DNA of 36,022 nucleotides from Burkholderiaceae bacterium (lineage in GTDB: Bacteria; Pseudomonadota; Gammaproteobacteria; Burkholderiales; Burkholderiaceae_C): assembly GCA_031285125.1 (NCBI GenBank), contig JAITWT010000010.1:1-36022 (forward strand), read 5' to 3'. This document shows, piece after piece, positions 7,514 through 16,150 of this stretch. Made by a program: the position numbers and the translations under genes. Numbering within the stretch: position 1 is the first letter of the stretch; the number at the start of each line of letters is the position of its first letter. The notes below the pieces were generated by a model. The model did no database searches. It was not told the DNA's origin and worked only from the letters and a program-made list of their open reading frames with translations.

Positions 7514-8016
7514 ACCGTCTGCGCGCTGCACAGGGCAGCGTGGACGCTGATCAGGTGTTGCACAACTTCGTGTGTGCCGTCTGGCCCGGGTATGGCCCAG
7601 GCGTTCATGTAAACCGCGTGAACGGCGGGCGAAGCCTCTTCGAGCAGCGCTTGGGCGGCCGGTGTCTGTATCAACTGCAGGCTGCGCCGGTCGCCTCGGC
7701 AGGGCACGCGCTGTGCAAGGCCCTTTCGCTCAAGCTCGTCGAGCAGGCGGGTGATTTGCGGGCGGGGCGCGTCCAGCGTCGAACTGAGGTCGGAAGGCCG
7801 CAGTGGTTCGTTGGGCTGGTCGCTGATCAAACGCAACGCGAGGTATTCGCGCATCGTCAGGCCGAAAGGCTTGAGCACTTCGTCGATGTGCGTTTCCAGC
7901 AGGGATACGATACGGAACATCAACCGCGAAGCCGTGACGGTATCGACCAGTGTGGGCGGGCATCCCGCCAGCATACGGTCCAGACGGGATAAAACAGAGG
8001 GGGTGGTAAAAGTCAT
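7510..8016 (-). CDS. MarR-family transcriptional regulator
   Basis: A 168-residue winged-helix regulator. The DNA-binding core reads LTMREYLALRLI, LRPSDLSSTLDAPRPQITRLLDELERKGLAQRVPCRGDRRSLQLIQT; the GDRRS of the wing is the MarR hallmark. Such proteins usually repress their own operon and release it on binding a small aromatic or drug-like ligand. It is upstream of and overlaps the MFS exporter by 4 bases, so the exporter is its likely target. The ATG at 8016 is chosen because it has TTGGA about 6 bases upstream and sits after a TATAAT; an in-frame start at 8058 would lie inside the promoter. Confidence 0.88.
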   Translation of the reverse strand: MTFTTPSVLSRLDRMLAGCPPTLVDTVTASRLMFRIVSLLETHIDEVLKPFGLTMREYLALRLISDQPNEPLRPSDLSSTLDAPRPQITRLLDELERKGLAQRVPCRGDRRSLQLIQTPAAQALLEEASPAVHAVYMNAWAIPGPDGTHEVVQHLISVHAALCSAQTV

Positions 8017-8032
8017 TTTGATTCCAAATGAA

Positions 8033-8041
8033 ATTATATCA
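8033..8041 (-). promoter_or_regulatory. Extended -10 promoter of marR-MFS
   Basis: On the minus strand TGATATAAT gives a perfect -10 hexamer (plus-strand 8033-8038) with the extended TGn element. The -35 zone has no good match but overlaps the left arm of the 8056-8135 inverted repeat, so a protein bound there would block initiation. The ATG of marR is about 17 bases downstream. Confidence 0.6.
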
Positions 8042-8055
8042 TCTAAAATCAAAGC

Positions 8056-8135
8056 CAAGTGTTTTGTGTGGTCTATTTGCTCTATTTTCTTGAGTTCATT
8101 ACGTAAAACAACCCAAATAGTCTATTAAACACTTG
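8056..8135. promoter_or_regulatory. Inverted repeat pair upstream of marR, candidate operator
   Basis: CAAGTGTTT...CTATTTG (8056-8079) recurs inverted as CAAATAG...AAACACTTG (8114-8135). The arms are 24 and 22 bases with matching outer and inner ends and a looser middle, and 34 bases lie between them. The region is markedly AT-rich. The right arm overlaps the amidase stop codon (8125-8127) and the left arm covers the marR -35 zone. It could be two operator sites for the MarR protein or a terminator-like stem for the amidase transcript. Confidence 0.5.
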
Positions 8136-9507
8136 ATCTCAAGGCGGGAGGCACCAGCGGTTGCAGCGCTCGCTCAACCTGCTGTGCCAGCGCCAGGAGG
8201 GTATCGTCGTGCAGTGCTGCGTGCCAGAGCATCAGGCCGCAAGGCTGTTCGCCGCCAGCGTGGCAGGGCAGGGAGATGGCGCAGCCGTCCAGCATGTTGA
8301 CCACGGCCGGGTTGCGCAGCAGCAGCGCGTTGATGCGGAAAAACTCGGCATCGCGCGATGCGCCTGGGGCAACGTGGGCGATGGGCGGGGCGATGATGGG
8401 GACTGTGGGCGAGAGCACGGCGTCGAAGGGCGCGAGCGCGGCTTCGACGCGGGTGATCCAATCGCTGCGGGCGGCCATCAGGCCCAGGTAGTGGTACGCG
8501 GGCATGGCGGCGCCCTTGAGGATGCGCTGAGCCACGCGCGGATCGTAAGCGGCGCTGTCACGTTCGAGCAGCCGGCGGTGCCAGGCGTAACTTTCGGCGG
8601 CGGAAAAACCGCCCCCCGCGTTGATCGCGGGCAGCTCGTCAATCGCGGGCAGGGCCATTTCATCAATGCGGGCGCCTTGGGCGCGCAGGCGAGCCGCGGC
8701 ACGTTCGAAAGCGGTGGCCACGGGAGCCTCGATGTCGTCGAAAAAAGTGTTGCGCACGATGACCAGCCGGTAGGCCGATAGGGGCGCGTGGGTGCGCACG
8801 ACAGGGCGCGCGGCCAGAATTTCATGGACCAGAATGGCGTCGCGTACCGAGCGCGTCATGGCGCTGACGGTGTCCAGCGTGGTCGACAGCGGTAGTGCGC
8901 CCGCGGTGGGAACCAGCCGGGCGGTGCTTTTGAAGCCGACAATGCCGTTGAGCGCGGCGGGAATACGGATCGATCCGCCCGTATCCGAGCCGAGTCCGAC
9001 GAAGGCTGCGCCTTGTGCAACCGAGACCGCCGCGCCCGAGGAGGATCCGCCGGGGATGCGCGGCCCCTGCGCCGGATCGGCAGCGCCCGTGCCTGCCGGG
9101 GTGCCGTAATGCGGATTGATGCCCACCCCCGAATAGGCGAATTCACTCATGTTGGTGCGCCCGATGATTGCACCGCCAGCCGCGCGCAACCGGGCCACCG
9201 CCGGCGCATCGGCGCGGGCCGGGGGCGCATGGGCGAGCACGGTGGAGCCCGCGGGCGTGGGCTCGCCGGCGAGGTCGAACAAATCTTTGATCGATACCGC
9301 CAATCCGGCCAGCGGCTGATTGGGGCGCGCGGCGGCGGCTTCGCGCCGGGCGCTGTCGAAGTAAGTGCGCACAAAGGCGTGGGCGCAGGCGCTGGTTTGT
9401 GCGGCGGCGATGGCGCGTTCGATTTCTTCGCGCGCGCTGGTCGTGCCGCGAGCGATCGCCGCGCGGGTGGCGTGCAGGTCAGAAGGCGGGGTTGAAGGAG
9501 CAGGCAT
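8125..9507 (-). CDS. Amidase-signature family amidase
   Basis: A 460-residue amidase of the amidase-signature family, which hydrolyses carboxamides with a Ser-cisSer-Lys triad. The residues are visible: Lys74 in [10 protein letters not shown], Ser155 in [16 protein letters not shown] and the nucleophile Ser179 in [16 protein letters not shown]; the 24-residue spacing of the two serines is normal. Full-length GatA normally sits with gatB/gatC, which are absent here, so a stand-alone amidase of unknown substrate is more likely. The start at 9507 ([18 protein letters not shown]) fits the family; the open frame upstream reaches into the rpsB leader and is rejected. It is divergent from rpsB. Confidence 0.88.
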   Translation of the reverse strand: MPAPSTPPSDLHATRAAIARGTTSAREEIERAIAAAQTSACAHAFVRTYFDSARREAAAARPNQPLAGLAVSIKDLFDLAGEPTPAGSTVLAHAPPARADAPAVARLRAAGGAIIGRTNMSEFAYSGVGINPHYGTPAGTGAADPAQGPRIPGGSSSGAAVSVAQGAAFVGLGSDTGGSIRIPAALNGIVGFKSTARLVPTAGALPLSTTLDTVSAMTRSVRDAILVHEILAARPVVRTHAPLSAYRLVIVRNTFFDDIEAPVATAFERAAARLRAQGARIDEMALPAIDELPAINAGGGFSAAESYAWHRRLLERDSAAYDPRVAQRILKGAAMPAYHYLGLMAARSDWITRVEAALAPFDAVLSPTVPIIAPPIAHVAPGASRDAEFFRINALLLRNPAVVNMLDGCAISLPCHAGGEQPCGLMLWHAALHDDTLLALAQQVERALQPLVPPALRSSV

Positions 9508-9641
9508 GGTACAGGGAATGCTATACTTAGCGAGTTTTGCTGCAAGCCTATTTTCTCTCGGGCCCAAGAACTGCGTTGGGCCGGTATCGAGGGAATTGAA
9601 GCCCGCGCAAGGCATTCATCCGCAAACCGGCCCCCTAAGGT

Positions 9642-9689
9642 GTTGCGCGCGATCCCAGAAGTTTCCGCGGAAATTCTGGCGTTGCGCGC
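9642..9689 (+). promoter_or_regulatory. Palindrome in the rpsB leader
   Basis: CAGAAGTTTCCGCGGAAATT then CTG (9656-9678) is an almost perfect palindrome centred on TTTCCGCGGAAA, and it is flanked on both sides by GTTGCGCGC (9642-9650 and 9681-9689). An earlier stem GGCCCAA/TTGGGCC lies at 9561-9582. Both are in the 228-base region between the amidase and rpsB starts, so they would form hairpins in the rpsB leader. Ribosomal protein S2 often feeds back on its own mRNA, but whether this structure is the site is inference. Confidence 0.45.
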
Positions 9690-9735
9690 AAAAAACGGGC
9701 CGGATTTTAGACCCAACCTTTGGAGTACTTTTTAT

Positions 9736-10494
9736 ATGTCCACGACCATGCGTGAAATGCTGGAAGCCGGCGTCCATTTCGGCCACCAGACCCGTTTCTG
9801 GAACCCGAAGATGGCCCCGTACATCTTCGGTCAGCGCAACAAAATCCACATCATCAACCTCGAAAAAACGCTGCCGATGTTCGAAGAGGCGATGAAATAC
9901 GCCCGGCAGTTGACCGCCAATCGGGGCACCATCCTGATGGTCGGCACCAAGCGCCAAGCGCGCGAACTGGTCGCCGCCGAAGCGCAGCGCGCTGGTGTGC
10001 CTTATGTGGATAACCGCTGGCTCGGCGGCATGCTGACCAACTTCAAGACCGTCAAGACCTCGATCAAGCGCTTGAAGGATATGAAGGCGCAGCAAGAAGC
10101 CGGCTTGGATAGCCTGAGCAAAAAAGAACAGTTGACCTTTACCCGCGAGATCGCCAAGCTCGAAAAAGATATTGGCGGTATTCAGGATATGGGCAGCCTG
10201 CCCGATGCGATTTTTGTGATCGACGTGGGCTATCACAAGATCGCCGTGGCCGAGGCCAAGAAGCTGGAGATCCCGCTGATTGGCGTGGTGGACAGCAACC
10301 ACTCGCCCGAAGAGATCGATTACGTGATTCCCGGCAACGATGATTCGGCCAAGGCTGTGGCGCTGTACGCGCGTGGCATTGCCGATGCGATCCTTGAAGG
10401 CCGCGCCAATGCCGCCGCTGACGTTGTCAAGGTCGTGAGCGAGGACAGCGAAGAGTTCGTTGAAGTCCAGGAGGATGCGGGCGCCCCGGCCTGA
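9736..10494 (+). CDS. rpsB: 30S ribosomal protein S2
   Basis: S2 is a late-assembling protein of the 30S subunit needed for S1 binding. The 252-residue product begins [20 protein letters not shown] and has the family signatures [52 protein letters not shown] and [20 protein letters not shown]. The start at 9736 has GGAG 10 bases upstream; the 32-residue longer frame is leader. The usual order rpsB-tsf-pyrH-frr follows. Length is normal. Confidence 0.98.
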   Translation: MSTTMREMLEAGVHFGHQTRFWNPKMAPYIFGQRNKIHIINLEKTLPMFEEAMKYARQLTANRGTILMVGTKRQARELVAAEAQRAGVPYVDNRWLGGMLTNFKTVKTSIKRLKDMKAQQEAGLDSLSKKEQLTFTREIAKLEKDIGGIQDMGSLPDAIFVIDVGYHKIAVAEAKKLEIPLIGVVDSNHSPEEIDYVIPGNDDSAKAVALYARGIADAILEGRANAAADVVKVVSEDSEEFVEVQEDAGAPA

Positions 10495-10523
10495 GCGGCG
10501 CTTTTGCAAAAGCTGGACAACAC

Positions 10524-10546
10524 AAGGGGCGCGGGTGCCCCTTTTT
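10524..10546 (+). terminator. Intrinsic terminator/attenuator between rpsB and tsf
   Basis: AAGGGGC (10524-10530), a 6-base loop and GCCCCTT (10537-10543) are followed by a T-run ending at 10546. It lies 30 bases after the rpsB stop, as expected for a partial terminator that sets the rpsB:tsf ratio. A perfect palindrome GCTTTTGCAAAAGC (10500-10513) precedes it. Confidence 0.8.
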
Positions 10547-10650
10547 CATATTCGTATCGGGTCGCGGCAGGCATGGGTGATGTGGATACGCAAGCCGGCG
10601 CACTGATTTTGATTGATTGACCTCATTGAATTGAGTTGACGGAGAAACAC

Positions 10651-11544
10651 ATGGCAGCAATTACTGCAAGCATGGTCGCCGCGCTGCGCGCCAAGACCGA
10701 TGCACCGATGATGGAGTGCAAGAAGGCCTTGACCGAGGCGGACGGCAACATGGAAAAAGCCGAGGAAATCCTGCGCGTCAAGCTCGGCAACAAAGCCAGC
10801 AAGGCCGCCTCGCGCATCACCGCCGAAGGCGTGGTGGCCGCTTATGTCGAGGGCGACGCCGGTGCGATGGTTGAGATTAACTGCGAGACCGATTTCGTCA
10901 GCAAGAACGACAGCTTCATCGCGCTGGCCAAAGCGGCGGCGGAGTTGGCCGCCAAACACAACCCGGCGGATATCGCGGCGCTGGGTGCGCTGGCCTACAC
11001 GCAGGATAGTTTCGGTCCCACGCTCGAAGACGTGCGCAAGGGGCTGATCGGCAAAATCGGCGAGAACATGACGATCCGCCGTTTCAAGCGTTTTGCTTCG
11101 GGCGCCAAGCTGGCCTCGTACCTGCACGGCACGCGCATCGGCGTGGTGGTGGAGTTCGACGGCGATGTCGTGGCCGCCAAGGATGTTGCCATGCATGTGG
11201 CGGCGATGAAGCCGCTCGCGTTGGCCACCAGCGATATACCGGCTGAACTGGTTGAGCGCGAGCGCAGCATCGCGCAGCAAAAGGCGTCCGAATCGGGCAA
11301 GCCCGCCGAGATCGTGGCGCGCATGGTCGATGGCGCTGTGCAGACCTTCCTGAAAGAGGTCTCGCTGTTCAACCAGCCTTTTGTGAAAAATCCCAAGCAA
11401 ACCGTTGAGCAGATGCTCAAAGCCCTCAACACCCGCGTGAAGGGTTTCACCCTGTATGTTGTCGGCGAAGGCATCGAGAAGAAAGCCGACGACTTCGCCG
11501 CCGAGGTGGCGGCCCAGGTGGCTGCAGCCAAGAGCAAGGCCTGA
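10651..11544 (+). CDS. tsf: Translation elongation factor Ts
   Basis: EF-Ts releases GDP from EF-Tu so that it can be reloaded with GTP. The 297-residue protein opens [20 protein letters not shown] followed by [12 protein letters not shown], the conserved N-terminal UBA-like domain, then [28 protein letters not shown] and, in the C-terminal core, [19 protein letters not shown]. The ATG at 10651 follows GGAG by 6 bases; the five-residue longer frame start is rejected. Length and order are typical. Confidence 0.98.
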   Translation: MAAITASMVAALRAKTDAPMMECKKALTEADGNMEKAEEILRVKLGNKASKAASRITAEGVVAAYVEGDAGAMVEINCETDFVSKNDSFIALAKAAAELAAKHNPADIAALGALAYTQDSFGPTLEDVRKGLIGKIGENMTIRRFKRFASGAKLASYLHGTRIGVVVEFDGDVVAAKDVAMHVAAMKPLALATSDIPAELVERERSIAQQKASESGKPAEIVARMVDGAVQTFLKEVSLFNQPFVKNPKQTVEQMLKALNTRVKGFTLYVVGEGIEKKADDFAAEVAAQVAAAKSKA

Positions 11545-11554
11545 TCCATCCGGG

Positions 11555-11586
11555 CGTGCGTGCAGCCGGTTTGCGCTGCATGCACG
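11555..11586 (+). promoter_or_regulatory. Intercistronic RNA hairpin between tsf and pyrH
   Basis: CGTGCGTGCAGC (11555-11566) can pair with GCTGCATGCACG (11575-11586) around an 8-base loop; the only non-Watson-Crick pair is one G-U. It begins 10 bases after the tsf stop. No T-run follows, so processing, stability or partial termination is more likely than a classic terminator. The rest of the 130-base gap has only the pyrH Shine-Dalgarno. Confidence 0.55.
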
Positions 11587-11674
11587 ATCGGCACTGTGAT
11601 CGAACTGACTCACCCTCTCCTTCCATCTATCCCACTCGTTTTAGACTTTGTCTGCATTTCAGGAGGAAACGCCC

Positions 11675-12397
11675 ATGTCCGCGCCCGAACCCGCTCACAA
11701 GCGCCTGTTGCTGAAGTTGTCGGGCGAGGCGCTGATGGGGGACGATCTCTTCGGCATTAACCGCGACACCATCATTCGCATGACCCGCGAACTGGCCGAA
11801 GTGGTCGGGCTCGGCGTCGAAGTGGCGGTGGTGATTGGCGGTGGCAACATCTTTCGCGGCGTGGCCGGCGGTTCGGTCGGCATGGACCGCGCCACGGCCG
11901 ATTACATGGGGATGCTCGCCACCGTCATGAACGCGCTCGCGCTGGCCGATGCGATGAACAAACAGGGCATGGCCGCGCGCGTGATGTCGGCGATCGCCAT
12001 CGAACAGGTCGTCGAATCGTATGTGCGCCCGAAAGCCCTGCAATACCTCGAAGAGGGCAAGGTGGTGGTTTTCGCTGCCGGCACGGGCAACCCCTTCTTT
12101 ACGACGGATACCGCCGCGGCGCTGCGCGGGGCCGAGATTGGCGCCCAGGTGGTGCTAAAAGCCACCAAGGTCGATGGCGTCTACGACGCTGACCCGGAGC
12201 AGAATCCGCACGCCAAACGCTACGCCACGCTCAGTTTTGATGAGGCCATCATGCGTAATCTGGGCATCATGGACGCGACGGCTTTTGCGCTGTGCCGCGC
12301 CCAGCGGCTGCCGATCAAAGTGTTCTCCATCCTCAAGCCCGGTGCGCTCAAGCGCGTCGTCATGGGTGAGGACGAGGGCACGCTGGTCCATGTCTGA
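11675..12397 (+). CDS. pyrH: UMP kinase
   Basis: UMP kinase phosphorylates UMP to UDP in pyrimidine nucleotide synthesis; it is a hexamer of the amino-acid-kinase fold. The 240-residue product shows [33 protein letters not shown], the nucleotide-binding [20 protein letters not shown] and [10 protein letters not shown]. The start at 11675 has a strong AGGAGG 8 bases before it, which decides it over the upstream ATG at 11648. The position between tsf and frr is conserved in proteobacteria. Confidence 0.97.
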   Translation: MSAPEPAHKRLLLKLSGEALMGDDLFGINRDTIIRMTRELAEVVGLGVEVAVVIGGGNIFRGVAGGSVGMDRATADYMGMLATVMNALALADAMNKQGMAARVMSAIAIEQVVESYVRPKALQYLEEGKVVVFAAGTGNPFFTTDTAAALRGAEIGAQVVLKATKVDGVYDADPEQNPHAKRYATLSFDEAIMRNLGIMDATAFALCRAQRLPIKVFSILKPGALKRVVMGEDEGTLVHV

Positions 12398-12427
12398 TAG
12401 CTTGTTGATACGCGGGAGTTTGAATTC

Positions 12428-12988
12428 ATGACCATTGCCGATATCCGTAAAACCACGGAAGCGAAGATGAACCAGTCGATCGCTTCCTTCCGCACCAGCC
12501 TGACCAAGATCCGTACCGGCCGCGCCAACCCGGCGCTGCTCGATCAGGTGCACGTCGAATACTATGGTTCGATGGTGCCGATCAGTCAGGTGGCCAATGT
12601 CGCTTTGCTCGATGCGCGCACGATCAGCGTGCAGCCCTGGGAAAAGGGCCTGGGCGCGAAGATCGAGAAGGCGATCCGCGAGAGCGACTTGGGGTTGAAT
12701 CCGGCCGCGATGGGCGATCTGATTCGTGTGCCGATGCCGCCCATGAGCGAGGAGCGTCGCCGCGAGATGACCAAGCTCGTGCGTAACGAAGGCGAAAGCG
12801 CGAAGATCGCCGTCCGTAACCTGCGCCGTGACGCCAACGAAGCCGTCAAGAAACTGGTCAAGGACAAGCTCGCCTCCGAAGACGAGCAAAAGCGCGCCGA
12901 GACCGAAATCCAGAAAGTCACCGACAGCCATATCACCGAGATTGACAAACTGGTGACGGCCAAGGAAGCCGAGATCATGGCGGTATGA
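12428..12988 (+). CDS. frr: Ribosome recycling factor
   Basis: RRF splits post-termination ribosomes together with EF-G. The 186-residue product has the standard length and signatures: [52 protein letters not shown] and the helical bundle ending [21 protein letters not shown] precedes the start by about 9 bases. It is 30 bases from pyrH and 155 from uppS. Confidence 0.98.
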   Translation: MTIADIRKTTEAKMNQSIASFRTSLTKIRTGRANPALLDQVHVEYYGSMVPISQVANVALLDARTISVQPWEKGLGAKIEKAIRESDLGLNPAAMGDLIRVPMPPMSEERRREMTKLVRNEGESAKIAVRNLRRDANEAVKKLVKDKLASEDEQKRAETEIQKVTDSHITEIDKLVTAKEAEIMAV

Positions 12989-13037
12989 AGCCGCGCTCGC
13001 CATCGCGTGCTTGGCGCCGTTCGAGCCTTGGCCGTGC

Positions 13038-13094
13038 GCCTTCCCCGATGCCGCTTGCGCACATGGCGTGCGGCGGGACGGTCGGGAAGGGGCT
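13038..13094. repeat. Long imperfect inverted repeat between frr and uppS
   Basis: CCTTCCCCGA (13039-13048) pairs, with one bulged C, with TCGGGAAGG (13082-13090), and inside it GCCGC pairs with GCGGC. Together they form a stem of about 12 pairs plus an inner 5. It sits mid-way in the 155-base frr-uppS gap. No T-run follows, so this may be a processing or termination structure. Confidence 0.45.
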
Positions 13095-13143
13095 TCAATA
13101 GCGTACGGCGCTGTTCAATTCCCGCCCGTCCGATGATGTACAT

Positions 13144-13890
13144 ATGAGCAAGGCAGCCTCCATTCCCCATCACATCGCCATCGTCATGGACGGCAATGGC
13201 CGTTGGGCCACGCGGCGCTTTATGCCGCGCGTGGCGGGGCACAAGCGCGGCGTTGACTCGCTGCGGCGTTGCGTGAAAGCATGCGTGGCCCGGGGGGTGG
13301 GCGTTTTGACCGTGTTCGCCTTCTCATCGGAGAACTGGAACCGGCCCGCAGACGAAGTTTCGGGGCTGATGGAATTGATGTTCGGCGCTCTGGCCAGCGA
13401 GGTCCCCAGTCTGAGCAGCGAGGGCGTGCAGCTGCATTTCGTGGGTGAACGCGCGAACCTGTCGGAAAAGATCACTGCCGGCCTGAGGCAGGCTGAAGCG
13501 CAGACTGCGCAGAACACCCGGCTGGTGCTCAACGTGTGCTTCAATTACGGGGGCCGTTGGGATATCGCCCAGGCCGCGCGGCGTTTGGCCGAGCGCGGCG
13601 AGCCCATCACCGAGGCCGCGATCGGCCCAGTGCTTGCGTTGGCGCATGTGCCCGATCCCGATCTGTTTATTCGTACCGGCGGAGAGCAACGTCTGTCGAA
13701 CTTTCTGTTGTGGCAAAGTGCCTATGCCGAATTGTTCTTCAGCGAGCAGCTCTGGCCCGATTTCGACGAAGCAGCGTTGGACGAAGCTATCGCGGTCTAT
13801 CAGCGGCGCGAGCGGCGTTTCGGCAAGACTTCGGACCAAGTGAAAGTGCAAGCGCAGGCTGTAGGTACGCACGGACGCAGGACGGCTTAA
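13144..13890 (+). CDS. uppS: Undecaprenyl diphosphate synthase (cis-prenyltransferase)
   Basis: UppS makes C55 undecaprenyl diphosphate from farnesyl diphosphate and IPP, the carrier lipid for peptidoglycan and O-antigen. The 248-residue protein has the catalytic MDGNGRW (Asp16), RVAGHKRGVDSLR, AFSSENWNRP, LNVCFNYGGRWDI and the C-terminal IRTGGEQRLSNFLLWQSAYAE then LFF. These are the five family motifs with no missing residue. The ATG at 13144 fits the family start. It leads the isoprenoid/envelope group with cdsA and dxr. Confidence 0.96.
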   Translation: MSKAASIPHHIAIVMDGNGRWATRRFMPRVAGHKRGVDSLRRCVKACVARGVGVLTVFAFSSENWNRPADEVSGLMELMFGALASEVPSLSSEGVQLHFVGERANLSEKITAGLRQAEAQTAQNTRLVLNVCFNYGGRWDIAQAARRLAERGEPITEAAIGPVLALAHVPDPDLFIRTGGEQRLSNFLLWQSAYAELFFSEQLWPDFDEAALDEAIAVYQRRERRFGKTSDQVKVQAQAVGTHGRRTA

Positions 13891-13949
13891 AGGCCGCAAC
13901 GCGCCGTACCCGGCTTTACGCGAATTGCTCCCCCTTTTCTGGGAAAAGA

Positions 13950-14840
13950 ATGCTCAAACAGCGCGTCTTGACGGCCCTTGTCCTGCTGGTGATTTTCCTG
14001 CCTGCGTTGTTTTGTCCCTCCAACGTACCCTTTGCCATGGTGCTGTTGGTGTTTGCTTGCGTGGGGGCTTGGGAGTGGGGGCGCTTGAACGGCTGCAGTG
14101 CGCGCCCATCGATTGCGTGCGGCGCGTTGATTGCGGCGATGTGCGCGCTGAGTTGGGCGCTGGGCTTGTATGCGCGGTCTTTGCCGGCGCTGTGGTTGTG
14201 CGCTGGGGCGGCGTGGTTGCTGGGCGGAGCCGCGCTATTGCGCGCCGGCGTGGCCGGCTGGCCGAGTATCCCGAAGGTGGTGCGCCTGGCAGGCGGGTTG
14301 CTGGTCCTTTGGCTGGTGTGGCTTGCGGGCGTGCAGGCGCGCACCATTGGAAACGACTTTTTGCTCTCGGTATTGGTCCTGGTTTGGATTACCGACATCG
14401 CCGCATATTTCGCCGGCCGCGCCTTTGGCCTGAGGTTTACTCGCCGTAAGCTCGCACCGACCATCAGTCCTGGAAAAACCTGGGAAGGGGTCTGGGGCGG
14501 CATGGTTGGCGCGTTGTTGCTGGCTGCCGGCTGGGCCATCGTTGAAGGCCGGCTCAGCGCGGCTCGCGCGGTGGATGCCGCGCCGGTTTTGGCGCACAGC
14601 CTGTATTCGGTTTTGCTCATGCGCGGTGTATGGCTGCTCGTGCTGGGGGTGCTTTTCCTTGCCGCGATGAGCGTGGTGGGTGATTTGGTGGAGTCAATGG
14701 TCAAGCGCAGCGCCGGCGTCAAGGACAGCAGCACCTTGCTGCCTGGACATGGCGGGGTGCTCGACCGTATCGATGCCATGTTGCCGGCGTTGCCTTTGGC
14801 GATGATGCTAGTGTCTTGTTTCACAAATGCCGTTCGATGA
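13950..14840 (+). CDS. cdsA: Phosphatidate cytidylyltransferase
   Basis: CdsA joins phosphatidic acid and CTP to give CDP-diacylglycerol, the precursor of all membrane phospholipids. The 296-residue membrane protein has about eight spans and the family signature SVVGDLVESMVKRSAGVKDS followed by STLLPGHGGVLDRIDA. The SPGKTWEGVWGG motif and ITDIAAYFAGRAFG are also present. The ATG at 13950 follows GGGAAAAG and begins MLKQRVLTALVLLVIFLPA; the longer frame overlaps uppS and is rejected. Confidence 0.95.
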   Translation: MLKQRVLTALVLLVIFLPALFCPSNVPFAMVLLVFACVGAWEWGRLNGCSARPSIACGALIAAMCALSWALGLYARSLPALWLCAGAAWLLGGAALLRAGVAGWPSIPKVVRLAGGLLVLWLVWLAGVQARTIGNDFLLSVLVLVWITDIAAYFAGRAFGLRFTRRKLAPTISPGKTWEGVWGGMVGALLLAAGWAIVEGRLSAARAVDAAPVLAHSLYSVLLMRGVWLLVLGVLFLAAMSVVGDLVESMVKRSAGVKDSSTLLPGHGGVLDRIDAMLPALPLAMMLVSCFTNAVR

Positions 14841-14906
14841 AATCGCTCATTCATGTTTTCGGGCTGCGGTACAGACTTCCCTTCAATGAGCGCGGCAATA
14901 CACACA

Positions 14907-16088
14907 ATGAATAAGCAACGGGTGACGGTACTTGGATCGACGGGCTCGATTGGCGCGAACACGCTCGACGTGATTGCGCGTCACCCGCAGCGTTTTGAGC
15001 TTTTTGCGCTATCGGCCGCCACGCACCTGGATAAACTGCTCGCCCAGTGTGCCCGCTTTAAACCGCGCTTCGCGGTGATGGCCAGTGCCGCACACGCGGC
15101 GCAGTTGGCCCAACGCTTGCGTGCCGAAGGGTTGCCGACCGAGGTCATCCAGGGCCCTGATGCGCTCGAACGCATCGCCGCGCACGAGCAAGTCGATACG
15201 GTGATGGCTGCCATCGTCGGTGCCGCCGGTCTTGCGCCCTGTCTGGCCGCCGCGCGTGCCGGCAAGCGCTTGTTGCTCGCTAACAAGGAAGCTTTGGTGG
15301 TGGGGGGCGCCCTGTTCATTGAGGCGGTACGCGCCGGCGGCGCGACATTGCTGCCCATCGACAGTGAGCATTCGGCAATCTTCCAGGCGTTGCCGGAAGA
15401 CCCGCGCACCTGGCCGCAACGCGTTGACAAGATCATCCTCACCGCCTCGGGCGGGCCGTTTCGCACGCGCGCGCCGGATACGCTGGCGGCGGTCACGCCC
15501 GAACAGGCCTGCGCGCATCCGAATTGGGTGATGGGCCGCAAAATCTCGGTGGATTCGGCCACCATGATGAACAAGGCGCTCGAAGTGATCGAGGCGTATT
15601 TTTTGTTCGGCTTGGCGCCGGAGCAAATCGAGGTGGTGATTCATCCGCAAAGCGTGATTCACTCCATGGTGCAGTTCAAGGGTGCTTCCGTGATCGCCCA
15701 GTTGGGCACGCCCGACATGCGTGTGCCGATCGCTTGCGGGCTGGCGTGGCCCGAGCGCATTGAAAGCGGCGCTGGCCGTCTTGATTTCCGCCAGTTGGGC
15801 GCGTTGACCTTCGAGGCGCCCGACCCTGCACGTTTTCCCGGCCTGGGTTTGGCTTGGCAGGCGCTACGCGCGGCGCCTGGCGCCACCGCGGTGCTTAATG
15901 CGGCCAATGAGGTCGCCGTCGCAGCCTTCCTCGGCGGGCAACTGCGCTTTGACCGCATTCATGCGGTGAATTTGGAAACACTGACGGCGGTCGATCCGGT
16001 GCATGCACACTCGCTGCACGGTTTACTCGACCTCGACGCTCGCGCCCGCGTTGCTGCTCACGCAGCCGCGCTGCGGTTGGCGGGTTGA
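14907..16088 (+). CDS. dxr: 1-deoxy-D-xylulose 5-phosphate reductoisomerase
   Basis: Dxr (IspC) converts DXP to MEP with NADPH, the committed step of the non-mevalonate isoprenoid pathway. The 393-residue product has the NADPH motif VTVLGSTGSIG, LANKEALVVGG, the metal-binding IDSEHSAIFQ (Asp and Glu), TASGGPF, HPNWVMGRKISVDSATMMNK and EVIEAYFLFG. The start at 14907 places the motif at the usual distance; an ATG at 14886 is possible. No clear Shine-Dalgarno was seen for either. Product is used by UppS further upstream in the pathway chain. Confidence 0.95.
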   Translation: MNKQRVTVLGSTGSIGANTLDVIARHPQRFELFALSAATHLDKLLAQCARFKPRFAVMASAAHAAQLAQRLRAEGLPTEVIQGPDALERIAAHEQVDTVMAAIVGAAGLAPCLAAARAGKRLLLANKEALVVGGALFIEAVRAGGATLLPIDSEHSAIFQALPEDPRTWPQRVDKIILTASGGPFRTRAPDTLAAVTPEQACAHPNWVMGRKISVDSATMMNKALEVIEAYFLFGLAPEQIEVVIHPQSVIHSMVQFKGASVIAQLGTPDMRVPIACGLAWPERIESGAGRLDFRQLGALTFEAPDPARFPGLGLAWQALRAAPGATAVLNAANEVAVAAFLGGQLRFDRIHAVNLETLTAVDPVHAHSLHGLLDLDARARVAAHAAALRLAG

Positions 16089-16150
16089 TTTCGTATTTAT
16101 ATTTTTTACTTATAGATCTCATCTTTCATAGGATCAATGGAGAAATTCCC

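Noticed and set aside
8125..9615. Amidase as GatA of the tRNA amidotransferase
   Set aside because: gatB and gatC are not adjacent and the sequence alone cannot separate GatA from other amidases; kept as generic amidase.
10320..10660. Minus-strand frames over rpsB and tsf
   Set aside because: Shadows of conserved ribosomal genes; no independent evidence.
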